Shown here piece after piece: positions 1 through 9,647 of a DNA stretch of 64,000 bases. Numbering within the stretch: position 1 is the first letter of the stretch; each line of letters begins with the position of its first letter. The notes below the pieces were generated by a model that saw only the letters and a program-made list of their open reading frames with translations, was not told the origin of the DNA and made no database searches. Source of the stretch: Pratylenchus scribneri (taxonomy: Eukaryota > Nematoda > Chromadorea > Rhabditida > Pratylenchidae); assembly GCA_030063045.1 (NCBI GenBank), contig JAQSEB010000231.1, positions 372,001 to 436,000 on the forward strand, in the 5' to 3' direction. The position numbers were made by a program, and so were the translations under genes.

Positions 1-2032
1 AATTCTGCCTTCCATCCATCCATTTTGTCCTTTCCCTCATTTTCATCGTCTTCTTCTTCCTCCACATCCTTTCGCCAAAAATCGTCTTTATGTCGTCGCC
101 GATACACAACATTCATGTGCCGTTCACTGGTCTAAAATTACGCCAAATTGATAAATTATGAAAAAATACAATGGGAAATAGATAAAATGGTGAAAATTAT
201 AAGGGTTTTTAAAACAGTTTAATGTTTTATCCTAGACCTCAAAACCATATATCCAATCGAAAATCGATAGAACTCTTTTAGAAGTATCGTTTCATAAAGA
301 TTTGATTAAGCTTTAACCAAATTGAAATTGGTTTTGAATCAAAAACCGTAAAATGGTTTATTAATAGCCTTGATTTTTTCATCAAACCGTGACAAAAGGA
401 TTTCGATTTTGGATTAGGGCCATAGTCTAGAATTGTTGATAGGAAGGGGGGGGGGGGGGACATTGGTGGGCTGATCGAGGAGGGGGGGGGGGGGCAGCAA
501 AACCAAATTTGCCAATTTTTCTTTTACTTTTAGGCTAATTTTTCTTCCCTTATTTTCGGACCATGGTGGGATTGGCCGTGGCCCGTCCCCTGCGCCCACT
601 GGCTATGGCCTTGATTTGGGAGTCTAGGACAAACCATTGAACCGCTTTAATCTTTTCGCCATTTCCAATTTTTTAGACAAAAATACTACAAAATAAATTT
701 TTAGAAAATAAATTTTCAAACCGTTTCCTCAGCCAATGAGCCAATGTCACCAATGCTGCTGTGCACTTTATGCTTTTTATTTCGATGTGAACATTTGTGA
801 ATGGATGGCATTCGTGCTCGATGCGTGGCCGAAATTAAATCCGTGTCGCTGGACCATCCTGGAAAATAATTTTGAAAATAATTTAAGTGAAGGTTTTTTG
901 GATTGAATTTGAATGGGTTCAAATTTTCTTACTAAAAAATTAATCTTTTTAATGCTTGGTTTGACCTTTGACTCTGCAAATTTTATACGGTTCAATATAA
1001 TTCATTGAAAAGCATCGATTGACCTATAGATTGTCTGCGTTTATGCCAAAATTAAAGGTATTAGTTTTTTTTTATCTAAACAATTTCAATCTATAGGTCA
1101 ATCGACGCATTTCTTTAGGTCCTCTGGCATGGTTTAATGTTTCATAAGTCTTAAAAAGTTATCAGCTTTCTCCAAAATTTTAACTGTGCACAAACCTCGA
1201 TTATCTTCATCCGATTCCCACTTCTCTTCCTCATCATCTTCATCCTTTCTTTTGACCAGCCTTTTGCGGAACACGGTCACTTCCATCGGATCCTCATCGC
1301 CACCCGTTTTGGTCACCTATGGAATTAATTGATGGAATGAAAATTTTAAACGTTTTATATTTATATATGTAAGTGTTTCGGATAATTTCGGTTCGGGCAT
1401 TTCCGGAACTGGAACTTTAACCGGAACTGGACAATTCGGTAAATCTTGGTCTTCTAGTCCGTAGAAAGAAGCTATCGACTCGACATAATCGATTTAGTGT
1501 ATGAAAGTTTAATATCAGAAAGGTGCGAACGAACATGTTTGGAAAACCGAACCTTTTTTAAACCCAAATCAATTTGTTTTATTACCTTTTGTCTAAGCCC
1601 TAATACTGGTTGGAAATTTCTTATTAGTTATGTCGACCATTCCAATAAGATTGCGTTTATCTTCTTGTCTTTGCGAAGATTAGAATCTGATGAGATTTCC
1701 AAAAATGTTCAGCAAAGACTTGGTCAATTCCGAAATACCCAATTTCCGAAAATGTTCGAAACATATAGTATATTAAAAAGCTTAGAAACCTTGACTGTGG
1801 TCGACTCATCCAACACTCGCTCATTCGGATGACCATCCCGACGCTCTCGGTTTGTCAAAATTTCGCGGGCATCCTGCAGCACTTCATTCACATCGGCCGA
1901 AACAAAATCGGTGGCGGCACAGCGTGGCGCTGGTTCTGAACGTTTTCGAGTTAATGGCGGAAGGGCGGTGCCATTTTGTTGTTGTTTATCCTGCTGATGT
2001 TGACTATTGGCGGAATTTGATGATGTGGACAT
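1..2032 (-). CDS. Unrecognised protein, 5' part (partial at window edge)
   Basis: I model four exons: 2032-1790, 1316-1196, 858-722 and 131-1 (runs off the window). All junctions are GT/AG and phases agree (0, 1, 0). The start ATG at 2032 opens a Ser/Gln/Asn-rich segment (MSTSSNSANSQHQQ). It is followed by a stretch with LTRKRSEPAP, then in exon 2 a basic-acidic block (KRLVKRKDEDDEEEKW), in exon 3 a His/Cys/Lys-rich segment (HKCSHRNKKHK) and in exon 4 YRRRHKDD followed by a run of Glu/Asp. About 210 residues are visible. I do not recognise a family; the composition suggests a nuclear or chromatin-associated protein, but that is only inference. Introns are 473, 337 and 590 bp; the last carries two G-runs (about 447-459 and 482-494). 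Exon calls rest on my reading of splice sites and phase, not on homology. Confidence 0.5.
1013..1107. repeat. Short inverted repeat in intron
   Basis: The arm ATCGATTGACCTATAGATTG near 1014-1033 is matched by its reverse complement CAATCTATAGGTCAATCGA near 1088-1106, with about 55 bp between. The RNA of this intron could fold into a hairpin. It lies in the intron between exons 2 and 3 of the partial gene at 1-2032. No target duplication is evident, so it may be a remnant of a small inverted-repeat element. Confidence 0.6.
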
Positions 2033-4759
2033 TTTTATTGTGTCGTTTGAAGGTTTTTTATTGATTTATTTGGAAAATCTTAAGTTTTGTTTGTTAATAA
2101 ATTTTTTAAAAAACTCAAAATAAATTATGGAAAATTTAGTAAAAATTGAAACTATGGGGAGCGATGAATTGGAAAAGGTTAAAATAAGACACGCGCATTT
2201 CGGGGACGCCGCCCAAAATTGTAAGAAAAGAGAATAAACAAAAAAAAAAAGAATGAGCAAATCACAAGATTTTCTTACGCCCCAAAAACCGCAACGTGAT
2301 TTTTGTGAATGAAGATTTTTTCGGCTGGCTCTTCATTCCACTTTTATTTTATTCCTTTTTTTTACTTTGTGTAATTTGGTCGACTCGCACGTGATTCCAT
2401 TCTTTTTGGCCAACGACCAACGGGAATAGGAGAAAATAGGGCTTCTTTTTGTGTGACTTTTTGTGGACTGATAATGAGGAGAAAATTGAGGATGAGGAGT
2501 TACGAGTTAACAAACATTTGTTCGATAAAAATGAATTGGGTGGGAGGGTGGATGGGGTGTGATTGATGGATGAAAAGTTTTGTGCAAACGATGGAAAGTA
2601 TTTGAGGAAATAGACCAAAGAACATAATTGAAAAATTTTATTATCGATTTCTGCTGCTGCTTTTAATGATTAGGCATTTATTTTTTGAGGACTCAAAATG
2701 GGAAAATCATTGAAAACATTTTTGTAGTTTTGGTAAAACTAAAACCTTATATACCAATCGATCGATCTCATTGAGACACATCGTTTGATAATATTTTTGC
2801 TTAGGTTTAACCTATTTTAAATTAGCTTCATAAATCATAATCAAAAACCAAAATTGGTTTAAGCCATTTAACACTTTAATTTTTGACTAAACCATGACTA
2901 TTTATATACCATTCGATGCGTCTTGACGAGCTCTATTCAATGGTATAAGGTTTGTGAATATAGAGCAAACCAAACCGTTAAACCATTATAATTATTTTGG
3001 CGTTGTGTATTTTTTCGACAAATTATTTTTTATAACCAAAAAACTTCTTTTTTCATTTTTGAATGCACTTTTATAAAAGTAAAAAAGTGGAAAATTTCTG
3101 TCGATATTGAATATCGATACGGAGAAGAAAATTAAATAAACAAAAAAAATGATAAAAAAGAGGCGATTAGCGAATGAATATGGGAGGAAGAAGATCGAAT
3201 CAGCATCGACAGAGCTGTGAGGGAAGAGTAAAAAGGCTCGAGAGTGAGAAATTCGATCGCCCACAAATATAAATAAACCCCCAAATATTTTGTTAATTTG
3301 TGCACTTTGTCCTCCCCTCCGTTTTACATTTATTGAGAGGGACAGCTTTTTGGGACACCGCTGCTGGAATTTTCGGAGGCGAAAAAACTTTTGTGTGGTG
3401 TTTGGTTTTAGAAATTGTTCAGTCAACCAATTGAGTAAAACAGAAAATTTTGTTTGTCGGGACCGGGGAATGAATGGAATGGAAATGAGGAGAATGGATG
3501 GATGGGAGATTTTTTGTTTAGTCGGGAATTGGGAAAATGAGGGATGCTTGGGGGGGGGGGGGGGGGGGGACAACAACACGGGAAGAAGAGAATGGAAGAA
3601 GACACAGAAGAGATGAAGATGGACACAGCCGGCGGGGCAAATAGCAATGAAAGAGGGACGGACGTACGCAATTCTCGCCGCCGCGAGCGACATTTAAAAT
3701 AAATGGATGGATGTTGGGGAAAATATAGACCATCATCGAAAAAGAGTAGACCACACCACAGTCCGTCAAGTTTAGTCTCATTTTAGGCCGGCAGATTTCA
3801 GCAGAATATTTTTGTTTTATATCGAAAAATATAAACATTTAAAAATGGATGGAAAAATTAAATGAAAGTTTAGATAAATCTTTTGATGAATTTATAAATA
3901 TTAAGACTCGAGTAAATTTTGAACTTTTTATTAAATTGCACGAAAAATTTCTTTCGAGTATTCTTAGACTATTTTGACTTTTGAAAGGGTTTTGCTTGCA
4001 TCACATTTCTACAATCTCCATTCTTTTCTTTTTATTTGTCTCTCAACCAAACGCCTCAAGCAAAGTGACAGACCAAAGTCCTAGACGGACGATGTAAAAC
4101 GAAGCATCGATCGAAATAGAGGAGCACACACCACAAGTCTCAATGGGTCTCATTTTAGCAGACGGTAGGATGGATGGATATTTGATATTAAGCAGAATAT
4201 CTTTAAAATATACACATAAACGGAGACTATATAACCTAGTAAATTATTGAATTTCAATTTAAGTTTTAGCGTTAAGCTGCATGAAAAATTTCCTTCGAAC
4301 AATTATTGGACCTTTTTTGAGTTTTTTAAAACCACTTTGCGTCAATTGCTCCATTCTTTTCCATTTGTTCGTTTCTCTCTCCCAAACGCCCCAAGCGAAA
4401 CGACAGTTCAAAGTCCATATCCAAGGCCATTTGTCTCTTTTTTTTTGGAAAGGGACCGCACGCGAGAAAGAAATAAAAGACGAGAATATTTGGCGTTGGC
4501 GCTTGGCGGTGAAGAACAAAGTGCGCATTTCTATTTCCTATTATAGCTGCTGCCTTAAATGTTGTTTATTTGTATAAGTAGATGGAGGCAAATTACAGGA
4601 AATAGGAATGGAAAAATGAAAATAATTAACAATAATTATTTTTGAAATTATGGGTTAAAAAATCTTGTTTTTGTTGATGAATTTTAGAAATTAATAGAGA
4701 AATTTAATGTGCATCAAAAATATGAGATAAATTCTTTTAATTAGACTATTCATATTTTA
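2033..4759. other. Intergenic region, no convincing gene
   Basis: I see no gene here. Open frames of 60-230 codons are low in complexity and caused by G/C homopolymers (a G-run at about 3550-3569) or AT-rich sequence. The stretch probably contains the promoter of the minus-strand gene starting at 2032 and, at its right end, sequence downstream of the U5 gene. Repeats of the form ATATCCAATCGA / ATACCAATCGAT recur near 250, 2750 and 2910, suggesting scattered remnants of one repeat family. Confidence 0.5.
3725..4420 (+). repeat. Diverged tandem duplication
   Basis: Two related blocks follow one another with an offset of roughly 330-370 bp. The series CACACCACA, GTCTCATTTTAG, CAGAATAT, CACGAAAAATTTC/CATGAAAAATTTC, CTCCATTCTTTTC, AACGCCTCAAGC/AACGCCCCAAGC and CAAAGTCC occurs in the same order in about 3750-4082 and again in about 4127-4417. 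The copies have drifted considerably. No protein or RNA family is recognised in either copy; they may be duplicated promoter or non-coding sequence. Confidence 0.55.
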
Positions 4760-4880
4760 AGCACCCCATGAAGGGATGCGGTCCAAAAATTAGGGTAAAC
4801 CCATAAGCGTCCCCCTGCACGGAAATCTTTAGTAAAAGGCGAAAGATTTCTTCGTCCGAATACAAAGGGACCAGGGATGA
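4760..4880 (-). ncRNA. U5: U5 spliceosomal snRNA, copy 1
   Basis: On the minus strand this has the diagnostic U5 loop I, TTTCGCCTTTTACTAAAG, closed by the conserved flanking stem (AATCTTT / AAAGATTTCCGTG). It is followed by an Sm-protein site (AATTTTTGG, complement of 4783-4791) and a 3' hairpin GCATCCC/GGGGTGC. The length of about 121 nt fits U5. U5 aligns the two exon ends in the spliceosome. The ends are estimated from comparison with known U5: the 5' end is near CATCCCTGGT and the 3' end after the hairpin. It is divergent to U1 at 5219 and has a near-identical second copy at 16635-16755. Confidence 0.92.
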
Positions 4881-5218
4881 ATTACTGCTGTAAAATATAA
4901 CTATTTATGCCAATTAATATTGCAAATTTTTTATGGAAAGCAGACAGCATGGAAAATGTTCATAGAGCCTACATTCTCTTCCCTTTCATTCCCATCCCTT
5001 TGTTCTCTTCCTTCAACACAGCATTTTTATTTCTGCATCACTCGTTCTCATTCTTTCCTTATTCTTTCCTCGTATGAATTCAATCACCGTGGAGAGGCAG
5101 TATGCTATTTCCTCTTATTTGTTTTGCTCACCCGAATATTGCTGCCCTAATGGAATAATGAATCCCTTTCCAATTTCCAATAGAGGAAAGGGGAAAAGGC
5201 GAATATTCGCCGTTTCAT
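4881..5218. promoter_or_regulatory. Shared divergent U5/U1 promoter region, copy 1
   Basis: 338 bp separate the divergent U5 and U1 genes. The region is recognisably conserved with 16756-17097 in the second cassette. On the U5 side the block TTTATGGAAAGCAGA at about 4930-4943 lies 50-63 bp upstream of U5; on the U1 side CCCTTTCCAATTTCCAAT at about 5163-5181 lies around 40-55 bp upstream of U1. Both contain CTTTCCA reading towards the gene, at the position expected for a proximal sequence element. A central block CGTATGAATTCAATCACCGT at 5071-5090 is also conserved. The function is inferred from position and conservation only. Confidence 0.6.
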
Positions 5219-5383
5219 AAACTTACCTGGCTGGGATGTTCCTGCGATCAAGAAGGCAGGACATCTGTGGCGAGACTCCCTCATTGCACTTTCGAGTGGG
5301 GTTGACCCGCAGGGCGGTCCCGAACTGGGATAGGCCCACAGCTAAATTTTTGAGTGCGGGGGATAGCGTTCGCGCTTCCCCCT
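5219..5383 (+). ncRNA. U1: U1 spliceosomal snRNA, copy 1
   Basis: The 5' end AAACTTACCTGG is the U1 sequence that pairs with 5' splice sites. It is followed by stem-loop I with GATCAAGAAGGCAGG, the loop II motif ATTGCACTTTCG, a GACCC stem, an Sm-like site AAATTTTTGAG near 5344 and the terminal hairpin GGGGGATAGCGTTCGCGCTTCCCCC. The length is about 165 nt, as for U1 elsewhere. The duplicate at 17098-17262 appears identical over the RNA itself. The gene is transcribed away from U5 at 4760-4880. Confidence 0.95.
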
Positions 5384-5635
5384 TAAAATTGGCTTCATTA
5401 AAAAAAGTTGTTGTATTTGCGTCTGCAATTAAGATAAAAAAATTCATTTTTTAATATGATAAAAATTACTTAAATTAACTTTAATTTTTTAATTGGGATA
5501 ATTAAATTTCTTTTTGATTTCACTTAGAATTTATTAAATAGTTCAGCCTGCAGCGTTCTCGAGACTCGAGTGTAAAGGAATTTGTAATTGCGCTTATTTT
5601 CAAATATTATTAATTAAATGAATATTTAATAAAAT
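5384..5635. other. Short gap between U1 and the UGT gene
   Basis: AT-rich sequence lies between the U1 3' end and the UGT stop codon. A palindromic stretch TTCTCGAGACTCGAGTG occurs at about 5557-5573. No gene is seen. Confidence 0.5.
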
Positions 5636-8600
5636 TTATGAAAATAAATAAATAAAAAATAAAATTAACAAAATTAAATCAAAATTGAAATAATTGATGA
5701 AATTCAATTCTTTGCCCATTAAAAGAGTAAATTTTTCAGTAAATAAATTTTTTCCTTTTGAAATCAATTTTCGAATATGAAATGAAAAAATATCGAGTTC
5801 ATCAGCAGCTGGTCTATCCAAAAATATTCTTTTCATTTTCTTTGCTCTATTTAAATAAGTTGAATCATTTAACAATTGGCTGATCAATGTTTGTAGATTA
5901 TTGGAATTGATCGAAAACTGAAAAAAAATTAATTATATTAAAATTGATAGATTTTATTATATAAATTTAAAAATATGCTTATTTTATTTTTAATCTTCTT
6001 AATAAGGCAACTTTTGCAAAAATAATAGATAAAAATAAAAGATGGGTGAGAAGAGGAATGATTAATTAAATAAAGGAAGGTGTATGGTAAAGTTCGCTTT
6101 TAGTTACCGAAAATTCTCTTTTAATACTCCATAGGGAATTTATTTTTCACCCTTCTGCTGTGGGAAATTATTATTGGAGAGTGGGGAATTAAAAGAGAAT
6201 TTACAGTATATTTTTCAAATTTATTTTTAATCTTTTTTTAAAGTTGGCCAAAATGTTTTTTCTATTTTTTGAAAAATTTCTCCAAAATATGTTTTCTCCG
6301 GGTGGTTTTGATTTGTATGTTTCACCCAGGAAACGATTCTGCTGATTTCTAAAAAGTTAAATTCTGCTGATTTTTCATTTCTACATCTACCGTACTCCTT
6401 CCCTCATTAAACCCATTCAATTTTCCTTTTTCTTTTATTCTTTTTTTATAATCTTTTTTAATATAAATTTACTAAATTTTCATTTATTACGAAAATTATT
6501 ACCTTGTTCAATAATAAATCTAAACCATATTCAAATATTAATTTTGCATTGTGATTTTGTTCGGCATACATTGGCATAGCCAACATTGGAGTTTCTGTAC
6601 AAATTGCCTCTTTTATACTAAATTATTATAAATATTTTTTTTTTAAATACAATACATCTTTATGGGAACAGCCAATTTGTCGCCATTATTTAATAACTCA
6701 TCAAGGTATGAACCAATTTGTGTAATTTTTGTAGCAAATTAAGGGCAGACTCTTGGCTATTCAATGATATTAATTTTATTTACACTGATTCTGAATTGAT
6801 GAAATTATACTCCAAAAATCTTTGTGAATTCCGATAATTCCTAGTAAAATTCGTTTTAAATGGTTTTTGAACAAAACTTTGTCATTTCTAAACCAAATTT
6901 AAATAAAATTAATATCATTGAATAGCCAAGAGTCTGCCCTTAATTTGATACCAAAATTACCCAAATTGGATCATACCTTGATGAGTTATTTTAAACGGTT
7001 ACCAACCGGCCGGCGACAAACTGGGGTGTACCCAAACCCATCTCTCTGACCTTTTTAGGCCACAATGTGTAATAAATAATTTCGTCTTTTTATGTCCAAG
7101 CAAATTTAATTGCGGTGCCCATTTTACCAAACGAATATTTGATGAAATGGAATCATTTAATTTGGAAAAATTTGCATAATTTGGCATTGAAAAAATGAAT
7201 CGATATTCGGGAAAATGTTTGAAAGCAAAAAGAAAATTGTTCAAAAAATTTGGTGGAGCATGATCCAACGAAATAAATGTGCCAAATGCAATGTAAACAG
7301 TGCCTAATAAATTCGGAAATAATAATAATTTTTAAATTATTCGAAAATGAACCTTTTGAAGTGGGATCATCCAAAAACTTTTTTAATTCTTCTTCAAGTG
7401 GTAAAATTTGTTCACAATGAGCACCCAAATTTAGAAGGTTTCTTTCTTCTGGAAAAAAATATTTAATTGATATTTTAAATATTTAAAAAATTAAGAATTA
7501 ATTTAAGCCAAAAATTTAACCATCGAAAATTAAGAATTTATTTAATTTATTCATAAAAAAATTTAATTTAACCAAAATTTTCAAATCAAAAATTAGAATT
7601 TTTTGAGGATATAGAAAAAAAAAGTAACCAGGTTTTGGAAAACCCAAATAGGCAACAGTATCCGTAATTGTGAGTTCACTTTTTGCATGAATTTTTGCAA
7701 GACTAAATTGAGCATTTTGTCCAATTAAAACAGACAGCTTTGGGGCAATGACAAAATTATCTAAAATGAAAAAAACTTATGATAAAAATTTAATAAATTT
7801 GATTGCCAAAAAGATGTCAGAGAAAATTTTTTAAAATTTTATACTCTAAATTATATGATTTTTTCTGAATTTTACAGATAATGATATAAATTATTTAATT
7901 AAGTCTAAACTGTAATGTTGATCGCCGGAATCGGAAATCGTTTAACTTCAAATTTTGTGTATATTTGAAAATGGATGAATTAAATAAATTTTTGTTAATC
8001 AAATTTTGGATCAAATTTAATTTTAATTGCAGTGCTTATTAATTTCAACTAGTCTATTATTTAATTCGATCTGAACTTGTAAATAAAAAATTGTTCATTT
8101 GGATGGGAATAATCCAAAAATTTTTGGTACTTGTGGGTTATTTATGTGCAGAAGTTCAGCAGAAATGAAAGGTAACCCTTATGGGTGATTAAAAATAGGG
8201 TTACTGCAGATGATAATCTATCCATAGATAACCCTAACCCTTTACCAGATGACCCAAAAGGGGTTACCGTAATCCTTCCCCAGCAGTAGACCCAAAAAAT
8301 TTGCACATAAATATACACATTACACAAATACCACATTTTTTGTTTTGATAATTGGCACCTAAATTCATCTTCAATTATTTATTTCAAAAATGAAACCTAT
8401 ATAATATGAAGAAGCATGATCAAGCAAAGCTTCAATAATATTTTCTAATCGATGAGCAAATTTGGTTGGTTGAAATCCATCAAAAGCATTTGAGAGAATT
8501 GATGTAAAACGATGTGGAATTGAAACCAAATTTGAATCTACAAATTTCTTCAATTTTTTTTCGCAAATTTATGCGAACCAATTGCTCGACTATAATCAGC

Positions 8601-9338
8601 GGAACTCAACGAAGTGGAAGTACAAAAAAGAATATATGGAATATTTGCACGTGAATGAAGTAATTGGGCAATGCCAAAGCCATGAATGTTGAATAATTCA
8701 CTTAGAATAATTAAATCCCATTTATTATTGAGCAAAGAGACAAACTTTAAATTAAATTAATTATTTTCATGCCCGAAAATATGCTAAAACCTGATCTGAA
8801 TGATTTTCGAATATTTTTGAAAATAACAATGCTCTTTGCTGATATACAAAGGCCAAATCATGTGAATGCATTGTTTTATTCCAAATTAAATTTTGAACAA
8901 TTTTATTGATATTTTTGCCATTCTTTTCATGAACCAATGGAAATAGCCGAGTATGGAATGTAATTTTATTGGATGAATTCAATTGATTTTTGAATATTTT
9001 TACTTCATCAAAATTATCAACAATATTCAAAATATGAACATCGAACCCATCGGAAAGAAGTCTAATAAAATGTGAATAAAAAAATCATTTTAAAAAATTA
9101 AAAACCTTCGAATAAATGGCAATAAAGACAGAAAGTGACTTTTTGCTTTTGGTGCAAATGTAATTAAAATTTTGCCATTTCTTTCGGATGCAGATGCCAT
9201 TAAAGTCAAAACCAACGCGACGATTGTGAAAAGCAAAAAAATTTCGAAGATAACATTTTGTGTTTTTGGCATAAATACTGAGAGAAATTGGAGAAAAATT
9301 ATATAAACGAAAAAAGCTAAAAAGTTTCCGTTTTTCAT
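5636..9338 (-). CDS. UDP-glycosyltransferase (UGT, GT1 family), nine exons
   Basis: Exons are 9338-9106, 9061-8791, 8744-8579, 8537-8397, 7760-7629, 7448-7353, 7303-7051, 6617-6503 and 5917-5636. The sum is 1689 nt, 562 residues with all phases consistent. UGTs move a sugar from a UDP-sugar to small lipophilic acceptors on the lumenal ER face. Seen: two N-terminal hydrophobic stretches (residues 6-22 and 30-48; Met23 is an alternative start), KSH with the likely catalytic His68 near residue 68, KGTVYIAFGT, the family signature VKWAPQLNLLGH...LFITHCGLKS around residues 405-432, EAICTETP, and a C-terminal hydrophobic anchor (FDLILLILFFIYLF). The usual THGG is THCG and the usual DQ of the sugar site is EQ. 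Introns of 41-46 bp alternate with longer ones; one carries a MITE. It shares a 309 bp upstream region with the divergent gene at 9648. The open frame looks intact. Confidence 0.9.
6692..6990. mobile_element. MITE-like inverted-repeat element in UGT intron 7
   Basis: The ends are near-perfect inverted repeats of about 90 bp. AATAACTCATCAAGGTATGA at the left pairs with TCATACCTTGATGAGTTATT at the right, and GGGCAGACTCTTGGCTATTC near 6743 pairs with GAATAGCCAAGAGTCTGCCC near 6922. It is about 299 bp with no coding capacity. It lies within the 433 bp intron between UGT exons 7 and 8. Related, more decayed copies lie at about 12700-12980 and 14864-15149. Confidence 0.8.
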
Positions 9339-9647
9339 AGTTAATTTTTAGCCCATTTTCCCTTTTTCATTGGACTCTAATAAATAAATGCAAGCAACTA
9401 TTAGCCCAGCAGTGCTTCTAGTCGTCGGTTAAGACATTTTATCCAAACCGGTTTTAAGCCATTTACTGCGATTAGGCTAAAAAAGACAAGGAAGATTTCG
9501 GATCTACCAGGTGGAAAATCATAAATTATTTATAAATGTTAAATTTGTAAAAAAAAAATTCTACAACAGATTTAATAGATTTTAATGCAAATGAATTAAC
9601 AATATATATTAAATTAATTAAAGTGCAATGCAAAAAACAGCCGAACA
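9339..9647. promoter_or_regulatory. Shared divergent promoter region, UGT / GPR107-like
   Basis: 309 bp separate the start codons of two head-to-head genes, so both 5' UTRs and promoters must lie here unless trans-splicing intervenes. The sequence is AT-rich, with the AT-only stretch AATATATATTAAATTAATTAAA around 9600-9621. No specific operator is recognised. Confidence 0.55.

Noticed and set aside
2992..3838. Frames of up to 233 codons around 3.0-3.8 kb, rich in Pro, Ser and Phe
   Set aside because: They depend on a long G/C run and AT-rich low-complexity sequence and overlap each other in several frames. No domain or splice structure supports them.
4760..4880. First thought: trans-splice leader RNA or a plus-strand ncRNA
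   Set aside because: No known leader sequence is present. The minus strand carries the exact U5 loop I and Sm site, which explains the conservation.
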